Assembly (NCBI RefSeq): GCF_031846515.1
Contig: NZ_JAVRHO010000010.1
Span: 79,065-143,064, forward strand
From: Autumnicola lenta
GTDB lineage: Bacteria; Bacteroidota; Bacteroidia; Flavobacteriales; Flavobacteriaceae
Length of the DNA stretch: 64,000 bases
Reading direction: 5' to 3'
Below, one piece after another: positions 26,017 to 33,647 of this stretch (the stretch's first letter is position 1; every line of letters begins with the position of its first letter). Position numbers and translations under genes: made by a program. The notes under the pieces were generated by a model. It was not told the DNA's origin. It worked only from the letters and a program-made list of their open reading frames with translations, and searched no databases.

Positions 26017-26355
26017 TTATTTCAGAGAATCCTCTCCTTTTTCCTTAGTTCTTATTCGGTAAGCTTCATCTATTGGAGAAACAAAAATTTTACCGTCTCC
26101 TACGTTTCCGGTATGAGCAGTCTTGCATATGACGTCTACGGTTTTTTGAGCAAAAGAGTCCTTTACTACTATAGAAAGATATCTTCTTTGGATATCTGCC
26201 GTGCTGTAGCTTACCCCACGGTAAACGTGGCCCTCTTTTTCGTTACCGACACCGGTAACGTCCCAATAGCTAAAAAAGGTGACCCCCATATCGTGGAGAG
26301 CCACTTTTGTTTCATCGAACTTAGATTTTCGAATAATTGCTTCAATTTTTTTCAT
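26017..26355 (-). CDS. glnK: Nitrogen regulatory protein P-II
   Basis: A 112-residue trimeric signal protein that binds 2-oxoglutarate and ATP/ADP and plugs AmtB. It has the P-II start KKIEAIIRKSKFDE, the T-loop EGHVYRGVSYS with Tyr50 at the site uridylylated in enterics (Tyr51), and the nucleotide-binding AHTGNVGDGKIFVSPIDEAYRIRT. First gene of the operon; its leader contains a nested inverted repeat. Confidence 0.95.
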   Translation of the reverse strand: MKKIEAIIRKSKFDETKVALHDMGVTFFSYWDVTGVGNEKEGHVYRGVSYSTADIQRRYLSIVVKDSFAQKTVDVICKTAHTGNVGDGKIFVSPIDEAYRIRTKEKGEDSLK

Positions 26356-26751
26356 AATTTCTAATTAAAACTTTTGATAAAGTTATAAAATTATCATAAA
26401 CCCCCGCGAAAAAAGGGGGTTGCGTATAAACTTTTATGATATTGAGAATTTATGCCCCTCAAAATTTAGGGGTGTATATTTTGAAACTATAATTATGCGG
26501 AATATTTACCTATAAAGATGATTGTTGAGGTAAGACTGGACAGAAAATTTTAAAAAGGAGGTTGAATTCTATTGAAAAAGGAGGTTTGGATATATAAAAT
26601 GAATGTTTTTTACCTATTTATCCAAGCAAGGGTGTAATTTATCAGGGATGTTTAGGATAATTACCAATTTGCAAGTCGGATACCCTAAAAAATAACAGGG
26701 CACTGGTGAATATGTGATTGTTTCAATGAATTTTTATGTTGTTGCAGATAA
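26356..26751. other. Spacer upstream of glnK, with hairpins
   Basis: 396 bases without a gene. It contains the nested inverted repeat at 26392-26441, a short CCCCT/AGGGG hairpin (26455-26472), and two copies of AAAAAGGAGGTT about 26 bases apart (around 26550-26590). It must hold the glnK promoter (minus strand) and the 3' end of the crcB transcript. Confidence 0.5.
26392..26441 (-). promoter_or_regulatory. Nested inverted repeat in the glnK leader
   Basis: Outer arms TATCATAAA (26392-26400) and TTTATGATA (26433-26441); inner arms AACCCCC (26399-26405) and GGGGGTT (26415-26421). One side is continuous, the other carries an 11-base bulge. It lies 37 bases before the glnK start and could be an operator or an RNA structure. 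Confidence 0.55.
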
Positions 26752-27126
26752 TTAAGAGAATCTGGACAGGAATACCCCTATAAAGACGGCAGAAATACCC
26801 AAAAAGACACTGCCAAGGGTGTAAAGCAGAAAATTGTAATAATCACCAGATTTTAAAAAAATCTGATTTTCATAAGCAAAAGTGGAAAAAGTTGTAAAGC
26901 CACCGCAGAAGCCCACAGCAAAAAAAAGGCTGAAGGCCGTAGGTAAATTGTTGTACTTAAAGCTGATGCCCATAAGAAAACCCAACAGAAGGCTACCCAG
27001 AATGTTAACAACCAAAGTGCCGTAGGGGATAGATGTTATCACAGTGTTATTAAGGAGCTTGCTTAACTGATAACGCAAAACACTGCCCAGCCCACCGCCT
27101 AAAAAAACCAGGAAAGCACTTTTCAT
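26752..27126 (-). CDS. crcB: Fluoride exporter CrcB/Fluc
   Basis: A 124-residue protein with four membrane helices and the Fluc signature GFCGGFTTFSTF (about 72-83), plus the N-terminal GGGLGSVLRYQLS. It forms a dual-topology dimeric fluoride channel. It starts 6 bases after the SRPBCC/GyrI gene, so they are co-transcribed. I see no fluoride riboswitch upstream. Confidence 0.95.
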   Translation of the reverse strand: MKSAFLVFLGGGLGSVLRYQLSKLLNNTVITSIPYGTLVVNILGSLLLGFLMGISFKYNNLPTAFSLFFAVGFCGGFTTFSTFAYENQIFLKSGDYYNFLLYTLGSVFLGISAVFIGVFLSRFS

Positions 27127-27132
27127 AAGAGA

Positions 27133-28170
27133 TTATGGTTCTTGTACAGGAATATAAATGGTAGTAATCCAGTTCGCAGGATTTCTGGTGTCCTGAGGCC
27201 TGATGTTATATACTTCAAAAGAATCTGATTCTTCCAGCGGCACCAGGTTATTTTCCTGAATATAGGCATGAGCTCTGTCCCAGGCTTCGGGCAGGTTATC
27301 ATAACTTCCTTTTAAAGTGGTTTTTACAACCTTTTGATTAGGCATAAATCCGGTGAGAACCGGACTCTCTTCCGGAGTTATTATTTCGCTGGGAGTAAAG
27401 TATCCTGCAGAGAAAATTGCCGTAGTATTGCCGTTGTTCCATTCGTTATAGAGAACAAAAGGGTTCCCCAGCTTCTCGATATTATTTTTCTCCATATATG
27501 AAGAAATATCCGCTATCATAGTAGACATCCTATCATTTACCTGACTAAGTTTACTTGCTGTTGTACTATACATATAATATCCTCCTCCATGCTGTGTCAC
27601 ACCATCAACATTAATGGAATACTCTGCCATTTTTTCATTCGTAATTCTTTCAAGATCATCCAGGCTCTGTTGCATCCTGGTTCGCCATATATCGCTAAAA
27701 TCATCGGTCTGAAGTAAAAAACCAAGTTTTTCCATAAAACTGTGTTTTCCCTGCACTCCCCAGGTGATCTGGGTTCCGTTCTCTGTTTGTTCAAAGTTCC
27801 AGTATACTTCACTGGTGGATTCTCCAAAAGGTATGGTATATTCCATGTCCTGATTTATAGAAGAAAAGGGGCGTACCCCGGTATTTGTGATTTTACCATT
27901 ACCAACTTCATCACTTTTCCAGGAAAGAACAGCGCCTTCGCCACTGCTTTCTTCGCTGTAGGTAATAATCGGGTTATTTTCACTCTGTAACCAGGCAAAC
28001 CACTCTTCCCAGTTTCGGAATTCATTAACTTCATTAAAAATCATCTCCTGTGGAGCTGCAATTATCCTTTTTTCTTCCAGTTGGTAATCACCTTCTTTTG
28101 TGGCAATGTAAATAGAGGAACCTATTATAAGGATAAGAATAAGAAACAGGAGGTACTTAATAATTTTCAT
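27133..28170 (-). CDS. Membrane-anchored SRPBCC plus GyrI-like effector-binding protein
   Basis: A 345-residue protein with an N-terminal membrane anchor (about 3-23). Residues about 30-175 are a SRPBCC/polyketide-cyclase-type domain (EEKRIIAAPQEMIFNEVNEFRNWEEW). Residues about 190-345 are an AraC effector-binding/GyrI-like domain (VVKTTLKGSYDNLPEAWDRAHAYIQENNL, near the end a YIPV strand). Both folds bind hydrophobic small molecules, and this tandem recurs in Bacteroidota. Function unknown. Upstream partner of crcB. Confidence 0.8.
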   Translation of the reverse strand: MKIIKYLLFLILILIIGSSIYIATKEGDYQLEEKRIIAAPQEMIFNEVNEFRNWEEWFAWLQSENNPIITYSEESSGEGAVLSWKSDEVGNGKITNTGVRPFSSINQDMEYTIPFGESTSEVYWNFEQTENGTQITWGVQGKHSFMEKLGFLLQTDDFSDIWRTRMQQSLDDLERITNEKMAEYSINVDGVTQHGGGYYMYSTTASKLSQVNDRMSTMIADISSYMEKNNIEKLGNPFVLYNEWNNGNTTAIFSAGYFTPSEIITPEESPVLTGFMPNQKVVKTTLKGSYDNLPEAWDRAHAYIQENNLVPLEESDSFEVYNIRPQDTRNPANWITTIYIPVQEP

Positions 28171-28236
28171 TTTTATTCCGTTTATTTAATGCTAAGATAA
28201 ATAAAATCCGTTGCTATGTAGAAATTCCCGTGTTTA

Positions 28237-28425
28237 CTAGCGGTTCATAAATAATTTTATCAAAAAAAGTAAACCAATAAAGGCGAGAAAGCCAATAAGT
28301 ACGTAAATACTTCCTTTATAATATTTTCTATGCAGTGCAATATCCTTGCGATAGCTAAAAATTATGACCGCCACAAAGGCTACCACAAAAAAGCCTGCAA
28401 AAATCAGCTGTCCTGTACTAAACAT
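28237..28425 (-). CDS. Conserved small membrane protein
   Basis: A 62-residue protein with two hydrophobic helices (LIFAGFFVVAFVAVIIFSY and GSIYVLIGFLAFIGLLFLI) joined by a basic loop (RKDIALHRKYYK). I recall close relatives in other Flavobacteriaceae annotated only as hypothetical. Function unknown. Starts with ATG at 28423-28425. Confidence 0.65.
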   Translation of the reverse strand: MFSTGQLIFAGFFVVAFVAVIIFSYRKDIALHRKYYKGSIYVLIGFLAFIGLLFLIKLFMNR

Positions 28426-28559
28426 TTTTGTTATTTTTAAGCAAAGTTAAGCTTTTCATGTAGATTCCACCTGCAAAAGCAACAGTAGTAAATTGCCAAA
28501 AAGGATACAGTAAATTAATTGGCCACAGCTCAATTTTGGCCTTAAAGCAGAAAAATAAT

Positions 28560-28946
28560 ATGAAAAAAAGAATTGCGGCGGTAAAACAATTTCATACTGC
28601 CTTTGGACTTGGTTTTAATGAAGAACCTATTGCAAATCTCGGGAAGCCTAAAAATGAATTACGTTTTGAGCTTATGAAGGAAGAGAATGAGGAATACCTG
28701 GAAGCTGCCAATAATAATAATCTGGCTGAAGTTGCAGATGCCCTGGGCGATATGCTCTACATCTTGTGCGGGACGATATTGGAGCACGGTATGCAGCATA
28801 AAATTGAGGAGGTTTTTGATGAAATTCAGTTAAGCAACATGAGTAAACTTGGCGCAGATGGGAAACCTATTTATCGGGAGGACGGTAAAGTGCTGAAGGG
28901 TCCTAATTACTTTAAACCCAATATTGATGTAATTCTAAAGAAATAG
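28560..28946 (+). CDS. MazG-like nucleoside triphosphate pyrophosphohydrolase
   Basis: A 128-residue all-helical NTP-PPase of the MazG/HisE superfamily. It shows the metal-binding motifs EENEEYLEA and EVADALGDMLYILCG (EExxE ... ExxD pattern). The C-terminal segment SNMSKLGADGKPIYREDGKVLKGP is what I recall of the phage/bacterial phosphoribosyl-ATP PPase-like group. It hydrolyses non-canonical nucleotides or similar substrates. The ATG at 28560 is chosen over a TTG at 28536. The next gene starts 3 bases after its stop. Confidence 0.85.
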   Translation: MKKRIAAVKQFHTAFGLGFNEEPIANLGKPKNELRFELMKEENEEYLEAANNNNLAEVADALGDMLYILCGTILEHGMQHKIEEVFDEIQLSNMSKLGADGKPIYREDGKVLKGPNYFKPNIDVILKK

Positions 28947-28948
28947 TT

Positions 28949-29494
28949 ATGCTGAAAATGAAAACCATAAAATACTTGTTTATACTACTGATAGTGATCC
29001 CTCTTTGCACTTCATGTGGTGAAAACCGGAAGGATGTAAATTCTACCGAAACATCAGAGGATAATGCCCTAATTGAAGACACGGTACAGGAAAGGAGTGA
29101 TGCTGAAAATGGCAATTTTCGACATTCCAATAAAGAGGAGGATGAAAATTGGCAAATTTCGAACCTCATTGTTGTAGAGCAGCCTAAGAGAGAAGAGAAG
29201 ATACTTTCACCATTGCAAATAAAGGGAAAAGCAAGAGGAACCTGGTTCTTTGAAGGTACAGCACCGGTCACTTTGGTCGATAATGGCCAAAAAGAGCTTG
29301 CCACCGGTATTATTGAGGCGAAAGGAGAGTGGATGACAGAGGATTTTGTTCCGTTTCAGGGAAGTTTGGAGTTTGATGCTCTAAATTTTGAAAATGGATT
29401 CCTGATTCTTCATCGTGCAAACCCTTCAGGCAAGCCGGAATATGATAAGAACATTATAATTCCTGTAGATTTCTCTACTAACGAGGGGATTTAG
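28949..29494 (+). CDS. Lipoprotein with Gmad2 immunoglobulin-like domain
   Basis: A 181-residue lipoprotein (lipobox LCTSC, Cys23). After an acidic linker (about 26-80) it has a Gmad2-type Ig-like domain (about 86-178: SPLQIKGKARGTWFFEGTAPV, GEWMTEDFVPFQGSLEF). Gmad2 domains occur in spore-germination and cell-surface proteins; the role here is unknown. The linker DNA carries two copies of the dispersed repeat core (29104-29121, 29143-29161). It is co-transcribed with the MazG-like gene. Confidence 0.78.
   Translation: MLKMKTIKYLFILLIVIPLCTSCGENRKDVNSTETSEDNALIEDTVQERSDAENGNFRHSNKEEDENWQISNLIVVEQPKREEKILSPLQIKGKARGTWFFEGTAPVTLVDNGQKELATGIIEAKGEWMTEDFVPFQGSLEFDALNFENGFLILHRANPSGKPEYDKNIIIPVDFSTNEGI
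29104..29161. repeat. Two copies of the dispersed core inside the lipoprotein linker
   Basis: TGAAAATGGCAATTTTCGAC (29104-29123) and TGAAAATTGGCAAATTTCGA (29143-29162) are 39 bases apart and in the same reading frame. Confidence 0.6.
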
Positions 29495-29569
29495 CTTTTT
29501 ATTCTTCCGAAGTTGAAAATGGTGAAATTTGGAAGATGCTTCAGACTTGATTATTCCGAAGAAAACGAA

Positions 29570-29604
29570 AAAAGAGCAATTCCCTTAGGAGAATTGCTCT
29601 TTTT
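29570..29604. terminator. Convergent terminator between the Gmad2 lipoprotein and ilvE
   Basis: A 13-bp stem AAAAGAGCAATTC/GAATTGCTCTTTT (29570-29582 and 29591-29603) with an A run on the left and a T run on the right, suited to stop transcription from both sides. Confidence 0.88.
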
Positions 29605-29627
29605 ATATTGCTATTAGTTTCAAATTT

Positions 29628-30695
29628 TTATTTAACCTGATATCTCCAGTTGAATTTATCTGCGGCCTGGTTGTATTGGATTTTCGTAAGTTTATCCTTG
29701 AAGAAACCGGCATAAGAATCTTCCAGTTTTGGCAAATCATATTTTTTACCTGCGTGACCAAAACCAACTATTGGATTTATTACAGTAGCAGTACCCGAAC
29801 CAAAAATTTCTTTTAAATCGCCACTTTTTGCAGCTTCCACGATTTCTTTAACAGAAACTCTCCTTACCTCAAGGTCTATATTGAATTCTTTGGCAAGGGC
29901 GATGATACTTTTTCTTGTCACACCGTCAAGAATCCTGTCACTAGTAGGAGCAGTTATTAATTTATCTCCAACTCTAAAAAAGATATTCATGGTACCTGCC
30001 TCTTCCAGGTATTCGTGAGTGTTGGCATCTGTCCAGATAATTTGCTGGAAGCCTTCGTCTTTTGCAAGGTTGGTAGGGTAAAACTGGGCAGCATAATTTC
30101 CTGCAGCTTTTGCGAAACCTACACCTCCATCTGCTGCACGGCTGTATTCTTCAGAAAATTTAACTCTTACTTCTCCGCTGTAGTAAGCTTGTGCGGGAGA
30201 GCAAATGATCATAAATTTATATTCCTTTGCGGGTGCGGCAGATACGCCAGCTTCAGTAGCTATAACAAATGGACGTATATAAAGAGAATTTCCAAAACCT
30301 TTTTTTATCCAGTCTTTCTCCAGTTTCAGCAATTCTTCCAATCCGGCAAAAAAGAATTCCTTCGGAAAAGCAGGAATAGCAAGACGTTCGCTGGATTTAT
30401 TAATACGCTCAAAATTATCTTCTGGTCTAAAAAGCCAGATTCGGTCTTCTTCATCTTTAAAAGCTTTCATTCCTTCAAAAACGGCCTGTCCATAATGAAA
30501 CACCCGGGCAGAAGGATCCATTTCTAAAGGTCCGTAAGGCTGTATTTTAGGAGTTTGCCATGCGCCATCTTTATAATCACAAATCATCATATGATCTGTA
30601 AAGACCTGTCCAAAAGCGAGATTATTAAAATCTGTATTTTCAATCTTAGAAGTTGCGGCTTTTTGTATGTCCACAGGGGTGGTGCTGGTTTTCAT
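29628..30695 (-). CDS. ilvE: Branched-chain amino acid aminotransferase (type II)
   Basis: A 355-residue PLP enzyme that transaminates Leu, Ile and Val. It shows the fold-type IV features FHYGQAVFEGMKAF, SLYIRPFVIATEAG, the catalytic Lys region GGVGFAKAAGNYAAQFYPTNLA, and EEAGTMNIFFRV followed by DRILDGVTRKSI. Length fits the eukaryote-like type II BCAT of Bacteroidota. The ATG at 30693-30695 is chosen over a GTG seven codons upstream, because the -7 element (30716-30723) overlaps that GTG. Confidence 0.94.
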   Translation of the reverse strand: MKTSTTPVDIQKAATSKIENTDFNNLAFGQVFTDHMMICDYKDGAWQTPKIQPYGPLEMDPSARVFHYGQAVFEGMKAFKDEEDRIWLFRPEDNFERINKSSERLAIPAFPKEFFFAGLEELLKLEKDWIKKGFGNSLYIRPFVIATEAGVSAAPAKEYKFMIICSPAQAYYSGEVRVKFSEEYSRAADGGVGFAKAAGNYAAQFYPTNLAKDEGFQQIIWTDANTHEYLEEAGTMNIFFRVGDKLITAPTSDRILDGVTRKSIIALAKEFNIDLEVRRVSVKEIVEAAKSGDLKEIFGSGTATVINPIVGFGHAGKKYDLPKLEDSYAGFFKDKLTKIQYNQAADKFNWRYQVK

Positions 30696-30715
30696 ATCAT
30701 CTGTATTTTGACCCA

Positions 30716-30745
30716 CAAATTTACCGAAATTAAAACAGAAACAAA
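30716..30745 (-). promoter_or_regulatory. ilvE promoter (TTTG-N18-TAAATTTG)
   Basis: On the minus strand TTTG (30742-30745) and TAAATTTG (30716-30723) are separated by 18 bases, an exact match to the Bacteroidota primary-sigma promoter. The start codon follows about 20 bases downstream. Confidence 0.8.
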
Positions 30746-30767
30746 ATCTAAACTTTCGGTAAATTTG
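30716..30767. repeat. Perfect 14-bp inverted repeat over the ilvE promoter
   Basis: CAAATTTACCGAAA (30716-30729) and its exact reverse complement (30754-30767) flank a 24-base spacer. The left arm covers the ilvE -7 element; the right arm makes a second TAAATTTG on the plus strand, 34 bases before the DUF4920 remnant. Confidence 0.75.
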
Positions 30768-30800
30768 ATTCAGATTAGGATTTTATTTCCATTATGGCAT

Positions 30801-31009
30801 ATGAAGAAATTTGTAATGGTAATATCCTTATTCCTGTTCTTCTTTTACTTTAAGGACGAAGAAAAGAAAGAACCGGAAACAGCAGACCTGGAAGAGTGGA
30901 CTTAATTTTTAAAGGTGAAGTAAATGCAAAAGAAAATATGCCTGCTGTGATAACCAAATCAGTCCGAAAATTGGCATTTCTTGCAGATGGTGTATTAATA
31001 GAAAAATAA
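30801..31009 (+). pseudogene. Degraded DUF4920 gene
   Basis: The first frame (30801-30905) encodes a hydrophobic signal and acidic stretch ending DLEEWT. A second frame (stop at 31007-31009) continues as LIFKGEVNAKENMPAVITKS and ends in AFLADGVLIEK. As I recall, DUF4920 proteins begin with a lipoprotein signal followed by a similar acidic leader, end in a similar ...EADGVLI tail, and lie between ilvE and mnmD in Flavobacteriaceae. The two ends here are joined with most of the roughly 160-residue protein missing and a frame change, so an internal deletion is likely. The second frame ends 4 bases before mnmD. Confidence 0.5.
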
Positions 31010-31013
31010 TAGT

Positions 31014-31694
31014 TTGGAAAGGAAGATTATTACAACAGGAGACGGCTCGGTTACCATTCATTTACCACAATGGGATGAGCAGTATCATTCGAAACATGGA
31101 GCTGTGCAGGAAGCGCAACATGTTTTTATTGAAATGGGCCTCAATTATTTTGTGGAAAACAGTAATGCAGCGGATGTGAAAATTCTGGAAATAGGGTTTG
31201 GTACCGGGCTAAATGCCTTTATCACTTTTCTTCAGTTAAACCGGATTCAGAAAAAGATAATTTATACAGGAGTAGAAGCTTTTCCGGTAGAACCTGCAGA
31301 GATAGAGAAACTCAATTATGCTGAGGTGCTTTCTGCAGAGGAAAAAGCGGCTGTTTTGCTCGAAATACATAAAGCACCGTGGGAGGAAGAAATAGAAGTT
31401 TCCGAAAAATTTATTCTGAAAAAGCAAAAAAAGAAATTTGAAGATTTTGAGGAAAAGCAGGCGTTTGATCTTATTTATTTTGATGCTTTTGGGGCAAGGG
31501 TGCAGCCGGAATTGTGGACAGAAGATATATTTAGGAAAATGTATGAAGCTTTAATGGCAGGGGGAGTGCTGGTAACTTATGCCGCCAAAGGCAGCGTAAG
31601 AAGGGCTATGCAGGCAGTTGGTTTTATTGTGGAAAGACTTCCCGGCCCTCCGGGTAAACGCGAAATGTTAAGGGCAGTTAAAAAACATATATAG
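31014..31694 (+). CDS. mnmD: tRNA (mnm5s2U34)-methyltransferase MnmD
   Basis: A 226-residue SAM methyltransferase of the DUF752/Methyltransf_30 family that completes the wobble-uridine modification of certain tRNAs, here without the MnmC oxidase domain. It shows DEQYHSKHGAVQEAQHVFIE, motif I ILEIGFGTGLNAF, and DLIYFDAFGARVQPELWT, and ends in VERLPGPPGKREMLRA. The start is a TTG (31014-31016, giving MERKIITTGDGSVTIH); a stop lies in frame at 30999 and the next ATG is far inside the conserved part. Confidence 0.9.
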   Translation: MERKIITTGDGSVTIHLPQWDEQYHSKHGAVQEAQHVFIEMGLNYFVENSNAADVKILEIGFGTGLNAFITFLQLNRIQKKIIYTGVEAFPVEPAEIEKLNYAEVLSAEEKAAVLLEIHKAPWEEEIEVSEKFILKKQKKKFEDFEEKQAFDLIYFDAFGARVQPELWTEDIFRKMYEALMAGGVLVTYAAKGSVRRAMQAVGFIVERLPGPPGKREMLRAVKKHI

Positions 31695-31758
31695 TCTTTG
31701 TTAAACCGCCCTGAAATTTAGCTACAGTAGTTTACAGTATGTACCTTAAAAGAAAAAA

Positions 31759-32661
31759 ATGCGGGTTTTAATTACAGGAGCAACAGGGCTAATTGGTTCG
31801 CATGTAACCAGGTTATGCCATGAGAAGGGGATTGACGTGCATTACCTTACTACGAGCAGGTCAAAAATAGAGAAAAAGGAAAACTATAAAGGTTTTTACT
31901 GGAATCCAAAGGAAAAGGAAATCGATCTTGATAGCATCAAGGATGTAGATGCGGTTATAAATCTTGTGGGTGCAAGTATTGCTGAACGTTGGACCAAAGA
32001 TTATAAGCGGGAAATAATAGAAAGTAGAACAGAGACTGCTAGATTACTCTTTGATACCTTATCACAGAATGATCATTCCATAGAACAGTTTATTTCAGCG
32101 AGTGCAATAGGTGTTTACCCAAGTTCCCTTGAGAAACTTTATTTTGAAGAAGATGATGGAGTGGATGATTCTTTTGTGGGAAAGGTTGTGGTGAAATGGG
32201 AAAGTGCAATTAATAACTTTCAGGATATAGGAATAGATGTTACAAAGATAAGAATAGGTCTTGTTCTTGCTCCCCACGGCGGACTTCTTAAAAAATTAAA
32301 GGATCCTGTTAATTTTAATGTGGGCGCTCCTTTAGGAAGTGGTCAACAATGGCAGTCCTGGATACACATTGAGGATTTGGCTCATATTTTTGTCCACACA
32401 CTGGAGAAGGAGCTTTCTGGTACTTATAATGCTGTCGCACCTAATCCTGTTACTAACAAAGAGCTCGTAAAATGTGTGGCAAAGCATATGGGTAAGTCTG
32501 TTTGGTTGCCAAACGTGCCTGCTTTTGTTTTAAAAACGGTGTTAGGAGAAATGTCGACAATCGTTCTTTCGAGTCAGTTAGTTAGTAATAAAAAGATTGA
32601 AAGTACGGGTTATGTTTTTAAGTATACCCATCTTTCCAAAGCTCTTGAAGATTTACTGTAG
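31759..32661 (+). CDS. TIGR01777 family NAD-dependent epimerase (YfcH/SulA-like)
   Basis: A 300-residue extended SDR protein with the nucleotide-binding motif GATGLIGSHVTRLC (7-20), INLVGASIAERWTKDYK, and SASAIGVYPSS. The conserved C-terminal DUF1731-like part has WIHIEDL and YNAVAPNPVTNKELVK, followed by PAFVLKTVLGEMS. These proteins are dispensable and their substrate is not established. Length is normal. Single gene between mnmD and a convergent terminator. Confidence 0.9.
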   Translation: MRVLITGATGLIGSHVTRLCHEKGIDVHYLTTSRSKIEKKENYKGFYWNPKEKEIDLDSIKDVDAVINLVGASIAERWTKDYKREIIESRTETARLLFDTLSQNDHSIEQFISASAIGVYPSSLEKLYFEEDDGVDDSFVGKVVVKWESAINNFQDIGIDVTKIRIGLVLAPHGGLLKKLKDPVNFNVGAPLGSGQQWQSWIHIEDLAHIFVHTLEKELSGTYNAVAPNPVTNKELVKCVAKHMGKSVWLPNVPAFVLKTVLGEMSTIVLSSQLVSNKKIESTGYVFKYTHLSKALEDLL

Positions 32662-32766
32662 AAAATGAATCAGCTGAAATTCGCGCTCTTATAAAGAGTA
32701 GATTTTTTTCCGGAGGTATGGTAGGTAAGTTTAGGACTTGAGTTCCGTTTTGACGCTATTATAAAA

Positions 32767-32792
32767 AAAAGCTGCCAATGGCAGCTTTTCTT
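32767..32792. terminator. Convergent terminator between the epimerase and yceI
   Basis: A 10-bp stem AAAAGCTGCC/GGCAGCTTTT (32767-32776, 32780-32789) with loop AAT, an A run on one side and TTTTC on the other. Confidence 0.88.
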
Positions 32793-32819
32793 ATACTTCT
32801 TAAAATGAACTGGGATTAA

Positions 32820-33491
32820 TTAAGCTTTTGTAGCTTTAAGATCGATTTTAAGTTCAATGTCATCACTAACAAAGTTGTCACCCAAATTGTCAAATACAGA
32901 TTTTGATCCATAGTTCACGTTCCAGTCAGTTCTGTCAATAGTGAAAGTTTCACTTGAAATTTCGATTTCATCTCCAGAACGGTTGATATTTACCGGGAAA
33001 GAAATGTTTTTAGTTTCTTCCTTAATGGTAAGATTACCTTCCATCATTTTTTGACCGTCTTTTTCAGAAATACCTGTTACTTCAAATGTTGCTTCAGGAT
33101 ACTTCAGGATATTAAAGAAATCTCCCTCTTTTCCTTCTACAGTACCTTTTAGGTGTGCTTCAAGATTTTCTTTATCTTCTCCTTCAAGATCTGTAACATC
33201 AATAGTTACCATATCGATGGTAAAACTTCCGCTTTCTACGATAGAGTCATTTGCAGAAAATGTTCCGTCAGAAACTTTAATGGTTCCTGTATGGGTCCCT
33301 GTTGGTTTCGATCCTGACCACTCGATAACTGTCGCGGCAGTATCTACTTTATATTCTACAACTTCACCTTGAGCAACGGCAGCATCTTTAGCTTCGGTAA
33401 CTTCGACTTCGTTGTTTTTTTCATTTTTACATCCTACTATCGACACTGCAAGGAATGCGACAAGGAATGTGTTTAAAAAATTAGTTTTCAT
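32820..33491 (-). CDS. YceI family lipocalin-like lipoprotein
   Basis: A 223-residue lipoprotein (lipobox SIVGC, Cys21). After an acidic linker it has a complete YceI domain (about 48-222: ATVIEWSGSKPTGTHTGTIKVSDGTF, FFNILKYPEATFEVTGI, FPVNINRSGDEIEI, FTIDRTDWNVNYGS). YceI proteins bind isoprenoid-like lipids in a beta-barrel and are induced by stress or high pH. The partner lipid is unknown. Confidence 0.93.
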   Translation of the reverse strand: MKTNFLNTFLVAFLAVSIVGCKNEKNNEVEVTEAKDAAVAQGEVVEYKVDTAATVIEWSGSKPTGTHTGTIKVSDGTFSANDSIVESGSFTIDMVTIDVTDLEGEDKENLEAHLKGTVEGKEGDFFNILKYPEATFEVTGISEKDGQKMMEGNLTIKEETKNISFPVNINRSGDEIEISSETFTIDRTDWNVNYGSKSVFDNLGDNFVSDDIELKIDLKATKA

Positions 33492-33584
33492 ACTAATAGC
33501 TATTTAATTTTTGTTAAGCCGCGAAAGTATGAATAAGATTAATACGTGAGTCATAATTAATTATTAAAATCGATCTGGTGACAT

Positions 33585-33617
33585 TTTGACATTTAGGAAT
33601 TATTGGCAATACTTTTG
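33585..33617 (+). promoter_or_regulatory. Promoter of grpE-dnaJ
   Basis: TTTG (33585-33588), 21-base spacer, then TACTTTTG (33610-33617) matching TAnnTTTG; 30 bases before the grpE start. No CIRCE inverted repeat is present. Confidence 0.65.
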
Positions 33618-33647
33618 ACCCATTGTGCTTAGTAAAAATGCGAAACA

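Noticed and set aside
30015..30527. 170-codon frame antisense to ilvE
   Set aside because: ilvE is a complete, well-conserved gene on the other strand; the antisense product shows no family features.
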